From Polynucleobacter sp. MWH-Jannik1A5 (GTDB lineage: Bacteria; Pseudomonadota; Gammaproteobacteria; Burkholderiales; Burkholderiaceae): 64,000 nucleotides of DNA. The stretch covers positions 759,376 through 823,375 of the forward strand of contig NZ_JACVPQ010000001.1 of assembly GCF_018881795.1 (NCBI RefSeq). The letters are read 5' to 3'. How positions within the stretch are numbered: the first letter of the stretch is position 1; each line of letters begins with the position of its first letter. Shown here piece by piece: positions 10,031 to 20,592 of the stretch. The notes below the pieces were generated by a model. The model ran no database searches, was not told the DNA's origin, and worked only from the letters and a program-made list of their open reading frames with translations. The position numbers and the translations under genes are program-made.

Positions 10031-10531
10031 ATGACCCCATTTACCTCACAAGAGCTGCGCAAAGGTTTTTCATCATTTGCAACCGGGGTCACTGTCATTA
10101 CCTGCCTGGATGAAGAAAATAATTCTCATGGCATCACGATTAGCTCGTTTAATACAGTCTCATTAGAGCCTCCACTGATTCTCTGGAGTCTTAAGAAACA
10201 TTCACGCCTCATGCCCTGGGTTGAGCTTGGGAAAAAGCATCTCATTCATGTGCTAGAACGTTCGCAAGAAAATCTAGCCATGCATTTTGCTACAGTGAAA
10301 GTAGATCAATTTAATGGCATTGACCATAAGCTTGCAGCCAGCGGACTTACTCAAATTGAGCATTGTGTGGCGTATTACGAATGTGAAACTGTTTGCGTTC
10401 ATATTGGCGGTGATCACAACATCATCGTAGCTAAAGTCATTAACTTAAAAAATCATCCAGAACGAGAGCCTCTCATTTTTGCGCGCAGTAAATTTGTTGG
10501 TCTCGATTTCACAGAAAATAAATCTAGTTAA
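10031..10531 (+). CDS. Flavin reductase family protein
   Basis: A 166-residue FMN-binding split-barrel protein. The motifs FSSFATGVTVITC, GITISSFNTVSLEPPLILW and FARSKFVGL are typical of the flavin reductase (HpaC/DIM6-NTAB) family, which supplies reduced flavin to partner monooxygenases. No monooxygenase gene is adjacent, so the partner is unknown. It starts 9 nt after the lipoprotein gene and is followed by a GST gene after 27 nt; the three may form a small operon. Confidence 0.85.
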   Translation: MTPFTSQELRKGFSSFATGVTVITCLDEENNSHGITISSFNTVSLEPPLILWSLKKHSRLMPWVELGKKHLIHVLERSQENLAMHFATVKVDQFNGIDHKLAASGLTQIEHCVAYYECETVCVHIGGDHNIIVAKVINLKNHPEREPLIFARSKFVGLDFTENKSS

Positions 10532-10558
10532 CACCAACTACCTTCGCAAGGAAATGCC

Positions 10559-11221
10559 ATGATGCGTTTATGGGGTCGCAAAAGTTCTATCAACGTTCAA
10601 AAAGTGTTGTGGTGTCTTGCTGAGCTAGGCCTTAAGGAAGGTAAAGATTTTGAGCGTATTGATGCTGGTCTGCACTTTGGCGTTAATAACACCCCGGAGT
10701 TTTTAAAACTCAATCCAAATGGCTTAGTACCAACGCTCGAAGATGGCGACGTTGTACTCTGGGAGTCCAATACCATCATGCGTTACTTGGTACGTCAACA
10801 TGACAAAGCTGGACGCTTAACTGCAGATATCAAAACCCAATATGAATCCGAGAAATGGATGGATTGGCAATTGGGCACGATGTGGCCAGCACTACGTATT
10901 GCATTTTTGGGGCTAACCAGAACACCAGAAGCTGAACGTAATCACCAAGCGATCTTGAAGGGCTATCAAGAAACTAATCGACTACTTGGCATGCTTGATC
11001 AAACACTAGCCAAACAAAATTACTGCTCAGGCAATCAATTTCAGATCGGCGATATCGTTCTCGCCCTCTGTGTCAGCCGCTGGATTCTGCTAAACAAAAC
11101 CTTCCCACAGCAAACTGGAGAGCGTGCAGATCTCAAGAATATTGATGTATGGCTAAAACGCCTCGAAGAAGAAACTTGCCTTAACGATATTGCCGAGAAA
11201 GAACTCAATATCGTTAAGTAG
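10559..11221 (+). CDS. Glutathione S-transferase family protein
   Basis: A 220-residue protein with an N-terminal thioredoxin-like GST domain (MRLWGRKSSINVQKVLWCLAE; NPNGLVPTLEDGD with the cis-Pro; WESNTIMRYL with the Glu-Ser glutathione-binding pair) and a C-terminal all-helical domain. GSTs conjugate glutathione to electrophiles or act as peroxidases; the substrate here is unknown. An AAGGAAA tract precedes the ATG at 10559, and a tandem ATG follows immediately. It is convergent with the RND pump gene, 18 nt away. Confidence 0.9.
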   Translation: MMRLWGRKSSINVQKVLWCLAELGLKEGKDFERIDAGLHFGVNNTPEFLKLNPNGLVPTLEDGDVVLWESNTIMRYLVRQHDKAGRLTADIKTQYESEKWMDWQLGTMWPALRIAFLGLTRTPEAERNHQAILKGYQETNRLLGMLDQTLAKQNYCSGNQFQIGDIVLALCVSRWILLNKTFPQQTGERADLKNIDVWLKRLEEETCLNDIAEKELNIVK

Positions 11222-11239
11222 TTTTTCTGATTTGTATTT

Positions 11240-14200
11240 TTACTGTTGCTTAAACTTTTTAGCGTGGTGATCAGCACCAATAAATAGGTACATTGCTGGC
11301 ACTACAAATAGCGTAAATAGCGTACCAATAGATAGTCCGGTAAAGATCACAATGCCCATAGACTGTCTGCCCGCAGCGCCAGCCCCAGAAGCAATAACCA
11401 AAGGTAATACACCTAAGACCATCGCAGCAGTTGTCATCAAAATAGGGCGCAAACGAACACTACTGGCCTCTACGATGGCATCTAGTTTGCTGCGTCCAGC
11501 TTCTTGCAACTCATTAGCAAACTCTACGATCAAAATACCGTGCTTACTAATTAATCCCATCAATGTGACAAGGCCAACCTGGGTGTACACATTGAGAGTC
11601 GTAAATCCTAAGTTAATAAAGATTAAGGCGCCGAATAAAGCCAATGGCACAGAAACTAAGATCACAATCGGATCACGGAAGCTCTCAAACTGAGCTGCAA
11701 GCACTAAGAACACAATCAAGATCGCAAAAAACATGGTGACTAAGAAGCCGCCAGACTCTGCCATAAACTGACGTGATGGGCCGGCGTAGTCCATGCTGTA
11801 ACCATTAGGAGCAACTTCTTTTAAGGTCTGACGCATGAACTCTAATAAATCCGCCTGTGAGATAAATGGCGTACTTACACCCGAGATCGTGGCTGAATTC
11901 AATTGCTGAAAGTGATTAATTGACTGAGGCACCACTCTTTGCTTAATGGTTGCAATAGTACGCGCCTGAACCATGGCGCCACTTGGAGTGCGGATGTAGT
12001 AATCCAAGATTTGATCTGGATTTAAACGATCAACTTGTTTCACTTGTGGAATTACTCGATAAGAGCGTCCTGCTACTGAGAAATAATTCACGAAGCCGCC
12101 GCCCAAAGCTGCGGAGAGTGACGCACCTACTTGTTGTTGAGTCATTCCAAGAGCAGCCACTTTTTCACGATCGATTTCTAAAACGTCTTGAGGCTTATCA
12201 ATCTTCAGATCAGAATCTACGAAGAAGAAGTTGCCACTACGACGAGCTTTATCAAGCACCGCCTGTGACACTTCATTTAAGGCCGAATAAGATTCAGTGG
12301 TATTGATCACCACCTGTACTGGCAAGCCTTGTGCGCCCGGTAGCGCAGGGAATTGGAAGGCTGCAACACGGGCGCCTGCAATGGTATTCCACTTCTGCTG
12401 CATATCTTCCTGGAACTTTGTAGCATTGCGATTACGCTCGCCCCAGTCTTTGAGCAAAATACCGCCAAAGCTAGAAGTTGGACTAGTGATCTGAAACGCT
12501 TGTTCATATTCTGGTTCTGCAGCTGCAATTGCATAGATTTGGTCGGCGTAAGTCTGCATTTGATTAACCGTACTATTAGGCGGTCCTGATGCTTGCATCA
12601 ATACAATGCCCTGGTCTTCCGTTGGCGCTAATTCAGCGCGTGCAGTTGCATATAAATATCCAACGCCACCTAGCAAGATTACGCCCATCACAATAATGAC
12701 TTGCCACGTGCTTAATAATTCACGCAAAGTACTTTGGTAGCTGTGATGCACCTTATCAAAGATACGATCAATTTTTTGGACAAATGATGAGGCTTCTTGT
12801 TCTTCGGTAAAGATACGCGAGCACATCATTGGTGAGAGTGTTAACGCAATCAACCCAGAAACTGCTACAGCACTAGCCAAAGTAAACGCAAATTCAGTAA
12901 ACAATGCTCCGGTTAAGCCACCTTGGAAACCAATTGGGATATATACCGCAATCAGCACGACTGTCATCGCCAAAATAGGGCCGCCTAATTCACGCGCAGC
13001 GATTAATGAAGCCTCTAAAGGCGACTTTCCTTCCTTCATGTGACGGTCAACGTTTTCAACCACGATGATGGCGTCATCCACCACCAAGCCAATTGCTAGC
13101 ACTAAGGCCAAGAGGGTGAGCAAGTTAATGGAATAACCTAAAACCTGCATCAAGAAAAATGTGCCAATGAGAGATAAAGGCATCGCAATGACTGGAACCG
13201 CAACAGCACGAGCGCTACCCAAAAAGAGGTAGATCACTACGGTCACAATGACCAAAGCCTCTAACAATGTAGAAACTACTTCGTCAATGGAGCTGGTAAT
13301 AAATTTGGTGGAGTCATACACAATCTTGCCAGTCATCCCGATTGGCAATTGCTTTTGAATATCAGGCACCACATCCCGTACACGCTGCGCTACGTCTAAT
13401 AAATTAGCTTGTGGTGCAACCTTTATCGCGATAAATACCGAGCTTTTGCCACTGAAAGCAACGTTCGTGTTGTAGTCCTCGGAACCTAATGTGACGTTAG
13501 CTACCTGATCAAGGTAAACAATATTTACCCCATCTTTTTTTACAACTAACTTACGAAACTCTTCTAACGTATGTAAATCGGTTCCAGCAACCAAATCGAC
13601 CGACACCATATCGCCCTTGGTGCTTCCCACGGCTGAAAGATAATTATTTGCCGATAAAGCGCTATAGACATCATCTGCACCAACGCCCAAACCGGCCATC
13701 TTTTCACGATCAAGCCAAGCGCGTAAAGCGAACTTACGACCGCCCGTAATTTCTGCATTCTGCACGCCTTCAACAGAGTCTAGCTTTGGCTTAACTACAC
13801 GCAATAAGTAATCAGTAATTGCGTTGTTGGGGATTTCATCGCTATAGAAACCCATATACATCGCGGCAGTTGATTGACCAACTTGTACCGTCAAAATCGG
13901 CTGCTGAGCTTGCGGTGGCAGCTGATTCTTAACTGCACTAATTTGAGTTTGTATCTGAGTTAATGCCGCGTTTGAGTCGTAATTTAACTTCAATGTTGCA
14001 ATAATGGTTGAGACACCACTCACACTGGCAGAAGAAAGGTAATCAATGCCCTGCGCCTGAGCTATAGAAGCTTCTAGGGGTTGTGTAATAAAACCCGCAA
14101 TGGTTTCTGGATCTGCACCATAGTAGGCTGTTGTAATGGTCACAATCGCATTTTGCGTTTGCGGATACTGATTTACTGGTAAGGATCCAATTGCCTTTAA

Positions 14201-14275
14201 ACCAAAGATCAGTACCAGGGCGCTCACTACCATGGAGAGCACTGGCCTACGGATGAATATGTCGGTCCAATTCAT
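11240..14275 (-). CDS. RND efflux permease, HAE1 (AcrB/MexB) family
   Basis: A 1011-residue inner-membrane proton-driven drug exporter. It starts MNWTDIFIRRPVLSMVVSAL, the usual first transmembrane helix, and has two repeated halves each with a large periplasmic loop. TM4 carries the proton-relay Asp pair in GLVVDDAIIVVENVDRH. The C-terminal half contains GLISKHGILIVEFANE. It is the last gene of an outer-membrane channel, adaptor, pump operon, starting 7 nt after the adaptor. No regulator gene is adjacent. Substrate range cannot be predicted. Confidence 0.93.
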   Translation of the reverse strand: MNWTDIFIRRPVLSMVVSALVLIFGLKAIGSLPVNQYPQTQNAIVTITTAYYGADPETIAGFITQPLEASIAQAQGIDYLSSASVSGVSTIIATLKLNYDSNAALTQIQTQISAVKNQLPPQAQQPILTVQVGQSTAAMYMGFYSDEIPNNAITDYLLRVVKPKLDSVEGVQNAEITGGRKFALRAWLDREKMAGLGVGADDVYSALSANNYLSAVGSTKGDMVSVDLVAGTDLHTLEEFRKLVVKKDGVNIVYLDQVANVTLGSEDYNTNVAFSGKSSVFIAIKVAPQANLLDVAQRVRDVVPDIQKQLPIGMTGKIVYDSTKFITSSIDEVVSTLLEALVIVTVVIYLFLGSARAVAVPVIAMPLSLIGTFFLMQVLGYSINLLTLLALVLAIGLVVDDAIIVVENVDRHMKEGKSPLEASLIAARELGGPILAMTVVLIAVYIPIGFQGGLTGALFTEFAFTLASAVAVSGLIALTLSPMMCSRIFTEEQEASSFVQKIDRIFDKVHHSYQSTLRELLSTWQVIIVMGVILLGGVGYLYATARAELAPTEDQGIVLMQASGPPNSTVNQMQTYADQIYAIAAAEPEYEQAFQITSPTSSFGGILLKDWGERNRNATKFQEDMQQKWNTIAGARVAAFQFPALPGAQGLPVQVVINTTESYSALNEVSQAVLDKARRSGNFFFVDSDLKIDKPQDVLEIDREKVAALGMTQQQVGASLSAALGGGFVNYFSVAGRSYRVIPQVKQVDRLNPDQILDYYIRTPSGAMVQARTIATIKQRVVPQSINHFQQLNSATISGVSTPFISQADLLEFMRQTLKEVAPNGYSMDYAGPSRQFMAESGGFLVTMFFAILIVFLVLAAQFESFRDPIVILVSVPLALFGALIFINLGFTTLNVYTQVGLVTLMGLISKHGILIVEFANELQEAGRSKLDAIVEASSVRLRPILMTTAAMVLGVLPLVIASGAGAAGRQSMGIVIFTGLSIGTLFTLFVVPAMYLFIGADHHAKKFKQQ

Positions 14276-14282
14276 CTGCTAT

Positions 14283-15614
14283 TTATTCCTGAGGCTTTGG
14301 ATCGGGTGAGTTTGCTGGCAGCACTTTGTTATTAACAATCAGTGGTGTGCCATTCTTTAGCTTCAGCTGCCCACTAGTAACTACGGTTGCTCCCTCATCG
14401 ATACCTTTGAGGATAGCCACTTGATCACCGCGTGTTAAACCGGTTGTGACAAATACTTGTTGCGCCTCAAGAGCGGGCTTACCTTGCTTGTCTTTTTTGC
14501 CAGTAGGTTTAGCAATAAAGACTGTGGAGCCGTAAGGGTTGTAAGTAACCGCTGTTTGAGGCAAGGTTAAGTATTTAACTTGATCACCTACCTTAATATT
14601 TACGTTAGCAAACATTCCCGGCAGAATTTTCTTATCCGGATTAGCGAGTTGAGCCTCTACCTGAATATTTCGAGTATTGGTGTCTACCTTTGGGCTAACG
14701 GCAGTTATCTTGCCTGTAAAGCTGGCATCCTTAAATGCATCGGTTGTCACCACAACTTCTTGGCCAACCTGAATTTGCTCAGCATTATTTTGTGGCAAAT
14801 TGAAATCCACAAAAATAGGGTCTAAGGTTTGTAGCGTTAATAACTTATCGCCCGGATTTACATACTGGCCTGGGTTAATAGCCACAATGCCGATACGCCC
14901 GCTAAATGGCGCTTTGAGATTTTTCTTCGCTACTAGAGCAGTCTGTTGCTCCACCTGGGCTTGCTTTGATTTAGCATCTGCGGCACTGGTATCAAATACG
15001 TTTTTGCTAATTGCCTGAATTGCCAGCTGCTGTCTATCACGCTCGTTGATTACTTTCGCTAAATCTGCCATTGCTTTTAATGAATTTAATTGCGCAATAT
15101 CAGAGGCATCATTTAGCTTAATAAGAAGCTCGCCTTCTTTAACATCTTGCCCCGACTTAATCGGCACTGTTTGTACCAAGCCGCCAAGTTCGGTACTGAG
15201 CTCAACACCTCTAAATGCGCGCACATTACCAACGCTAGTTAATTTAGGCTGCCACTCAGATGCTGCGACCACCATCGTGGATACGGTTGCCGGAGGCAAA
15301 CCCATTCCCGCGATGAAATGCTTAATCATGAATGTCTTTAACTGATTAAAAGCAAATATCAAGCCTAGCAACAGAAATACGCCGCAGAGCATGATGATCA
15401 TGCGACGTTTCAACGGCTCCATAGCCATCAACTTCTCATGAGTTTTGGTGTTGCGCCATTTTTGTCCCATGCGAGACCAAAATGCTTTTGCTTTTTCCCA
15501 AAGAGCAATGACTCTCTCACGCAATTTCCATTCAATTGCTTTGCGTTGCATCCATACCCATAAGGCAAGAATCAAGGCAACGAGCTTGTTTTTAATTTGT
15601 TCCAGAAGTTTCAT
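14283..15614 (-). CDS. RND efflux periplasmic adaptor (membrane fusion protein)
   Basis: Connects the pump to the outer-membrane channel. From about residue 75 the protein has one membrane anchor (IIMLCGVFLLLGLIFAF), then barrel-sandwich/lipoyl, hairpin and beta-barrel segments with KAPFSGRIGIVAINPGQYV. The first 70 residues form an unusual tryptophan-rich, strongly basic amphipathic extension before the anchor. The ATG at 15614 overlaps the upstream channel gene by 23 nt and has no clear ribosome site; starts at residue 63 or 65 (15428, 15422) are alternatives, with AGAAG just before the first. Confidence 0.88.
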   Translation of the reverse strand: MKLLEQIKNKLVALILALWVWMQRKAIEWKLRERVIALWEKAKAFWSRMGQKWRNTKTHEKLMAMEPLKRRMIIMLCGVFLLLGLIFAFNQLKTFMIKHFIAGMGLPPATVSTMVVAASEWQPKLTSVGNVRAFRGVELSTELGGLVQTVPIKSGQDVKEGELLIKLNDASDIAQLNSLKAMADLAKVINERDRQQLAIQAISKNVFDTSAADAKSKQAQVEQQTALVAKKNLKAPFSGRIGIVAINPGQYVNPGDKLLTLQTLDPIFVDFNLPQNNAEQIQVGQEVVVTTDAFKDASFTGKITAVSPKVDTNTRNIQVEAQLANPDKKILPGMFANVNIKVGDQVKYLTLPQTAVTYNPYGSTVFIAKPTGKKDKQGKPALEAQQVFVTTGLTRGDQVAILKGIDEGATVVTSGQLKLKNGTPLIVNNKVLPANSPDPKPQE

Positions 15615-17175
15615 TTTGATCTTTGTTCGCTATGTCTTTTGGTTTAAAAGCAGGGCCTTCACGATTCCACCAGCCGCCGCCGAGCGCTGCAAATAAAGCA
15701 GCCGTATCTGAGAAACGAGTTGCTTGTGCAGAAACTGATTTCACTTTGGCTTGTTGATACTGATTTTGGTAATAGAGCACTGCTAAATAACTTGCTGTGC
15801 CTAACTTGTATTGCTGCTGTACTAAATCTAAAGTTTCATAGGCATAACGCTCTGCATCTGAGGCTGCCTTCAACGCTTGAGCGCCGGTCTCTAACGCACG
15901 TAATGCATTAGCCACTTCCTGAAATGCATTTAAGACGGTTGCTTGATATTGGAAAGCAGCTTGTTCGTAGTTCGCAATAGCGCCGCGACGTTGTGCCAAT
16001 AGTTGGCCGCCTTGGAAAAGCGGTTGCAATATGCCACCACCAATTGACCAAAGAGCAGAGTTCGGCCCAAATAATGCAGCGGAAGTAAGGGCTGCAGAAC
16101 CAATGGATCCGGTGATATTGAATTGCGGCAATAAATTAGCGGTAGCAACGCCCACAAAGGCATTTTGGGCCTTGAGTTGAGCCTCAGCAGCACGTACGTC
16201 AGGACGTTGGCGCACCAGGCTGGATGGCACTGAGAGCGGTAACTTCTCAGGCAAATGCAAGTTTGCTAAATCAAATTTAGCAATATTTGCATTGCTTGGA
16301 ATTTCGCCCACCAATACTGCCAACTGATTACGTGCAAATGCTAGATTTCTTTCATAGTTGAACAGATCAACTTGAGAGCTTGAAACTAATGTGCGTTGAG
16401 ATGTGACGTCTACTTTTGAAACCGTGCCAATCACTAATTGCTTCTCCGTTACTTCGGCAAGATTGGTTTGGGCCTTCAGAATTTCTTCTGTAGCTTGCAT
16501 TTGCGCACGCAGGGCTGCTTCTCGTACTGCGCCTGTTACCACATTAGCAGTTAAAGAAAGATAGGCACCTTCCAATTGAAACTGCGCAACTTCAGCTTGT
16601 GCACGAGCACCCTCAACCGCGCGTCGTGCCCCACCAAAGACATCCAACTTATAAGTCACATTAACTGAAGTGTTATACAGGTTGTAGGTATCTGAACCAT
16701 ATGGAAGTCCGTAGATAGCAGATGGTTGAAGTTGACGGGTTGCTGTACCGCCAAGACCAACAGCTGGAAAGTATTGACCGCCAATTTGTGCGTTGACATT
16801 TTCTTGAGCGGCTCGTAATGCAGCATCAGCAGCACCTAAGTTTGGATTTTGTTGGAGCGCTCTCTTAATTAAGGCATCAAGCTCTGCAGACTTATAGAGC
16901 TCCCACCATTGCGCTTCAATATCAGCGCCCTCTACAAACTCTTGTTCACTACCGCCAGGCACTCCAGGCGCAGGGGTCAGTGTCTTAGATAAAGTAGTTT
17001 CAGTATAAGAAGAAGTCTTAGGCGCTTCCGGTTGCTTAAAGTCTGGCCCAACCGCGCACGCAGAGAGAGCTGCCACACAAATTAGTGGGATTAACTTCAA
17101 ACATGAGCTTGGGTTTATCAACGGAAACATGAGTTGCAACAAATATCCTCTTTTACAAGAGTTATTTGAACACAA
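15592..17175 (-). CDS. Outer-membrane efflux channel lipoprotein (NodT/OprM family)
   Basis: TolC-like outer-membrane factor of the efflux system. It has a lipobox LSAC followed by AVGPDFKQPEAP, which is the typical mature N-terminus of this family, then two repeated helical OEP domains with LVRQRPDVRAAEAQL. The start is uncertain. The longest frame begins at 17175, the ATG at 17130 (MFPLINPSSC) gives a normal signal peptide, and TTG codons at 17142 or 17139 sit a few bases after AGAGGA. It is the first gene of the operon and overlaps the adaptor gene by 23 nt. Confidence 0.9.
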   Translation of the reverse strand: MCSNNSCKRGYLLQLMFPLINPSSCLKLIPLICVAALSACAVGPDFKQPEAPKTSSYTETTLSKTLTPAPGVPGGSEQEFVEGADIEAQWWELYKSAELDALIKRALQQNPNLGAADAALRAAQENVNAQIGGQYFPAVGLGGTATRQLQPSAIYGLPYGSDTYNLYNTSVNVTYKLDVFGGARRAVEGARAQAEVAQFQLEGAYLSLTANVVTGAVREAALRAQMQATEEILKAQTNLAEVTEKQLVIGTVSKVDVTSQRTLVSSSQVDLFNYERNLAFARNQLAVLVGEIPSNANIAKFDLANLHLPEKLPLSVPSSLVRQRPDVRAAEAQLKAQNAFVGVATANLLPQFNITGSIGSAALTSAALFGPNSALWSIGGGILQPLFQGGQLLAQRRGAIANYEQAAFQYQATVLNAFQEVANALRALETGAQALKAASDAERYAYETLDLVQQQYKLGTASYLAVLYYQNQYQQAKVKSVSAQATRFSDTAALFAALGGGWWNREGPAFKPKDIANKDQNETSGTN

Positions 17176-17182
17176 AAATGCA

Positions 17183-17206
17183 ATCAGGGCTCCGTAAAGC
17201 CCTGAT
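17183..17206 (-). terminator. Candidate terminator after glmS
   Basis: A perfect 9-bp stem, ATCAGGGCT/AGCCCTGAT, with a 6-nt loop lies 54 nt past the glmS stop and ahead of the efflux operon. On the minus strand it is followed by TTGCATTTTTG, a broken T-run, so termination may be partial. Confidence 0.6.
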
Positions 17207-17260
17207 TTATCTACTGAAATTTGTTCACAACTTTAGATGAATGTCAAACGGACTGGAAAT

Positions 17261-19093
17261 TTATTCAACAGTAACACTCTTAGCCAAATTTCTTGGCTTA
17301 TCGACGTCAGTACCTCGTGCGCAAGCAGTGTGATACGCCAGCAACTGAAGTGGCACCACATGAAGAATAGGTGACAAATTGCCGTAGTGCTCCGGAAGCT
17401 TAATTACGTTGATGCCCTCACTACTAGAGATATGGGTATCTTGATCAGCAAATACATAAAGCTTGCCGCCACGTGCTTTTACTTCTTGCATATTGGATTT
17501 GAGTTTTTCTAGCAACTCATCCTTTGGGGCAACCGTTACTACCGGCATCTTGTCGGTCACTAGCGCAAGCGGTCCGTGCTTTAACTCACCAGCGGGATAT
17601 GCCTCTGCATGAATATAAGAAATCTCTTTGAGTTTTAAAGCGCCTTCCAATGCAATAGGGTAGTGCAAACCGCGCCCTAAGAAGAGTGCATTTTCGCATT
17701 TAGCAAAAGCATCGCTCCACGCAATAATTTGTGGCTCAAGAGCTAGTACTGCATGTAAAGCTTTAGGTAGATGACGTAGCTCACGGAGTAATTCATTTTC
17801 TTTTTCAGCAGAAATTCTGCCAGCGCGTTTTGCCAATGAAACTGCTAGCAGATATAAGGCTAAGAGCTGTGTAGTAAATGCTTTTGTTGAAGCAACGCCA
17901 ATTTCAGCGCCAGCCTTAGTCAAGAAATTCCACTCGGTTTCGCGAACCATCGCACTACTTGCCACATTACAAATTGCTAGGGTATGTTTATGACCTAAGC
18001 TCTTCGCATGACGTAAGGCGGCCAGGGTATCCGCTGTTTCACCCGATTGTGAAACCACCACAATTAAAGTTCTTGGATTTGGAACGGTAGTGCGATAGCG
18101 ATATTCACTCGCAATTTCAACTTGGGTTGGAATGCCTGCAATATCTTCTAACCAGTATTTAGCAACACATGCAGAATAATAACTAGTGCCACAAGCCAAG
18201 ATCAAAATTTGATCAAACGATTTCCAGTCCTCAGGGTTTGCATTAAATAATCCTGGGCCAAACTCAGCAATGTTGGCAAGCGTATCGCCAATGGCTCTAG
18301 GCTGCTCAAAAATTTCTTTTTGCATGTAATGCTGATACGGACCTAAATCAACTGAATCAGCTTGCGCAGGCATAGACTTCAACTCTCTTTGGACAGGCTT
18401 GCCCGCCTGATCAATCACCTCAACATTATCCGCCTTAAGAACTGCAACATCACCCTCTTCCAAATACAGCATGGAATGTGCGCGACCTGCCAAAGCCAGG
18501 GCATCAGATGCTAAAAAGTGCTCATGGTCTCCTATTGCCACCACTAGAGGTGATCCGACGCGCGCGCCCACCAGGATGCTTGGGTTGTCTTGGGCAATTA
18601 CGCCGATAGCATATGCACCATGTAATTTGGGGAGCACTGCTCTAACCGACTGAGCAATATCTTTTTGTCCGTTAGCAACATATTGCTGATGAACTAAGTG
18701 TGCAATGACTTCGGTATCCGTTTCCGAAGTAAATACATAACCAGCAGCTTTTAATTCAGCACGAAGTGATTCGTAGTTCTCAATAATGCCGTTATGTACA
18801 ACAGCAATTAAGCTATTTGAGATATGTGGATGAGCATTTTGCGTATCTGGCTTGCCGTGAGTTGCCCAGCGCGTATGCGCAATACCGAGAGTGCCAACAA
18901 AATCCTTGCCTTGCTCAGCTAACTCAGAAACACGTGCTGTAGTGCGCGCCCGTTCAATTGGGTGTTTAGCATCATTGCCATTGATGACCGCAAAACCACA
19001 AGAATCATAACCGCGATACTCTAAGCGGCGTAAGCCCTCAACTAAAACATCAACGATATTTTTATGGGAGGCTGCGCCAACAATACCGCACAT
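17261..19093 (-). CDS. glmS: Glucosamine-fructose-6-phosphate aminotransferase (isomerizing)
   Basis: Makes glucosamine-6-phosphate from fructose-6-phosphate and glutamine, the entry step to UDP-GlcNAc for peptidoglycan and lipid A. The 610-residue length matches E. coli. Cys2 of MCGIVGA is the N-terminal glutaminase nucleophile. Two SIS sugar-isomerase domains follow, with [13 protein letters not shown] and [15 protein letters not shown]. The C-terminus ends [10 protein letters not shown], the usual form. The ATG overlaps the glmU stop by 1 nt, so it is the downstream gene of a glmU-glmS unit. No glmS ribozyme is possible in that spacing. Confidence 0.97.
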   Translation of the reverse strand: MCGIVGAASHKNIVDVLVEGLRRLEYRGYDSCGFAVINGNDAKHPIERARTTARVSELAEQGKDFVGTLGIAHTRWATHGKPDTQNAHPHISNSLIAVVHNGIIENYESLRAELKAAGYVFTSETDTEVIAHLVHQQYVANGQKDIAQSVRAVLPKLHGAYAIGVIAQDNPSILVGARVGSPLVVAIGDHEHFLASDALALAGRAHSMLYLEEGDVAVLKADNVEVIDQAGKPVQRELKSMPAQADSVDLGPYQHYMQKEIFEQPRAIGDTLANIAEFGPGLFNANPEDWKSFDQILILACGTSYYSACVAKYWLEDIAGIPTQVEIASEYRYRTTVPNPRTLIVVVSQSGETADTLAALRHAKSLGHKHTLAICNVASSAMVRETEWNFLTKAGAEIGVASTKAFTTQLLALYLLAVSLAKRAGRISAEKENELLRELRHLPKALHAVLALEPQIIAWSDAFAKCENALFLGRGLHYPIALEGALKLKEISYIHAEAYPAGELKHGPLALVTDKMPVVTVAPKDELLEKLKSNMQEVKARGGKLYVFADQDTHISSSEGINVIKLPEHYGNLSPILHVVPLQLLAYHTACARGTDVDKPRNLAKSVTVE

Positions 19094-20592
19094 TATTTTT
19101 TACCTTTTGTAGTTTTCTTAACTACTTTTTTTGCGGTCTTCTTAGTTGCAGACTTCTTTACGGTTGCTTTTTTAGCAGGGCTCTTTTTCTCTTGCTTCAC
19201 TGGGCGCTGCCACTGCAGGGAAATTTGCTTTGCCCTTGATACTGTCAGTTGATTTGCTGGTGCATCCTTCGTCAGGGTAGTACCAGCACCTAATGTGGCA
19301 CCGCGGCCTACGCGCACCGGCGCAACTAACTGCGTATCAGAACCAATAAAGACATCATCCTCAATAATCGTTTGGTGTTTATTAACACCATCGTAGTTAC
19401 AAGTAATAGTACCTGCACCAATATTGACTCTCGAGCCAACAATGGAGTCGCCAACGTAAGCCAAGTGATTGGCTTTGCTATTAGCGGCAATTTTGCTGTT
19501 CTTCACTTCTACAAAGTTACCGATATGCACATCGTTTGATAAATCTGCACCAGGACGTAAACGTGCATAAGGACCAATGACAGATTGACTGCCTACTTTT
19601 GCGCCATCTATATGGCTATACGCATGAATAGCTACACTCTTACCAATAACACTATTTCGAATTACGCAATACGGCCCAATCTTTGTGCCGGCACCTAAAG
19701 TAACGCAGCCTTCAAATACGCAACCTACGTCAATTGATACATCTGTGCCGCACTCTAAAGTGCCGCGTACATCAATACGCGCAGGATCCGCAAGAGATAC
19801 TCCCGCATCCATTAATTGATTGGCAATATTGATCTGATGAACGCGCTCTAAAGCAGCTAGTTGATCGCGACTATTAACTCCAACAGTTTCAAACTCATCA
19901 TCAGCCTGAGTGGTGCGAATAGGCACGCCATCTTTAACTGCCATAGCAATGACATCTGTCAGGTAGTACTCGCCCTGTGCATTACTTGCACGCAAAGCCT
20001 TGAGCCACTTTTTTAAAGAGTTCGTTGGCAACACCATGATGCCAGTATTAATCTCTTGAATCTGCTTTTGCGCTAGAGTTGCGTCCTTTTCCTCAACGAT
20101 CTCTTTTACCGAGCCATCAACATCACGAACGATGCGGCCATAACCAGTGGGATTGCTTAAGTTTTGCGTCAGAAGTGCAAGCGCACTATCTTGACCGCGC
20201 ACACCATCCGCTAACTTTGCTAATTTGGCGAGTGTCTTTTTTGTTGTCAGTGGAACATCGCCATACAAAACTAATGTGGGCTCTTGTGTATCCAATTTTG
20301 GTAGCGCCTGCAATAACGCATGGCCTGTGCCCTTTTGCTCAGCTTGAAGTGCAGTAACTACTTTGCTGTAATCTGAGTTTTCTTTGCTTGCATTCACTAA
20401 GAATGTTTTAACGTCTGCTGCACCATGTCCCACCACAACAACAGGGCCAGTTTTTGCTTTCTTATCCTGTAAAGAAAGTGCGGTATTGAGAACGTGTTGA
20501 AGTAGCGGTTTGCCTGCCAATGTTTGCAGGACCTTGGGCAAGGCGGATTTCATCCGCTTTCCTTGCCCAGCAGCCAATATGACGATATTCAT
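19093..20592 (-). CDS. glmU: Bifunctional N-acetylglucosamine-1-phosphate uridyltransferase / GlcN-1-P acetyltransferase with Lys-rich tail
   Basis: Catalyses the last two steps to UDP-GlcNAc. The N-terminal pyrophosphorylase has [17 protein letters not shown] at residues 6-22; the C-terminal left-handed beta-helix acetyltransferase has [12 protein letters not shown] and NFVEVKNS. At 499 residues it is about 40 longer than E. coli GlmU. The excess is a C-terminal tail: the last 31 residues hold 15 lysines in KK pairs with Ala, Thr, Ser and Val, like histone H1-type tails. It overlaps ttcA by 4 nt and glmS by 1 nt. Confidence 0.96.
   Translation of the reverse strand: MNIVILAAGQGKRMKSALPKVLQTLAGKPLLQHVLNTALSLQDKKAKTGPVVVVGHGAADVKTFLVNASKENSDYSKVVTALQAEQKGTGHALLQALPKLDTQEPTLVLYGDVPLTTKKTLAKLAKLADGVRGQDSALALLTQNLSNPTGYGRIVRDVDGSVKEIVEEKDATLAQKQIQEINTGIMVLPTNSLKKWLKALRASNAQGEYYLTDVIAMAVKDGVPIRTTQADDEFETVGVNSRDQLAALERVHQINIANQLMDAGVSLADPARIDVRGTLECGTDVSIDVGCVFEGCVTLGAGTKIGPYCVIRNSVIGKSVAIHAYSHIDGAKVGSQSVIGPYARLRPGADLSNDVHIGNFVEVKNSKIAANSKANHLAYVGDSIVGSRVNIGAGTITCNYDGVNKHQTIIEDDVFIGSDTQLVAPVRVGRGATLGAGTTLTKDAPANQLTVSRAKQISLQWQRPVKQEKKSPAKKATVKKSATKKTAKKVVKKTTKGKK

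Noticed and set aside
19080-19100. glmS ribozyme
   Set aside because: glmU and glmS overlap by 1 nt and the ribozyme belongs to Gram-positive leaders; no space.
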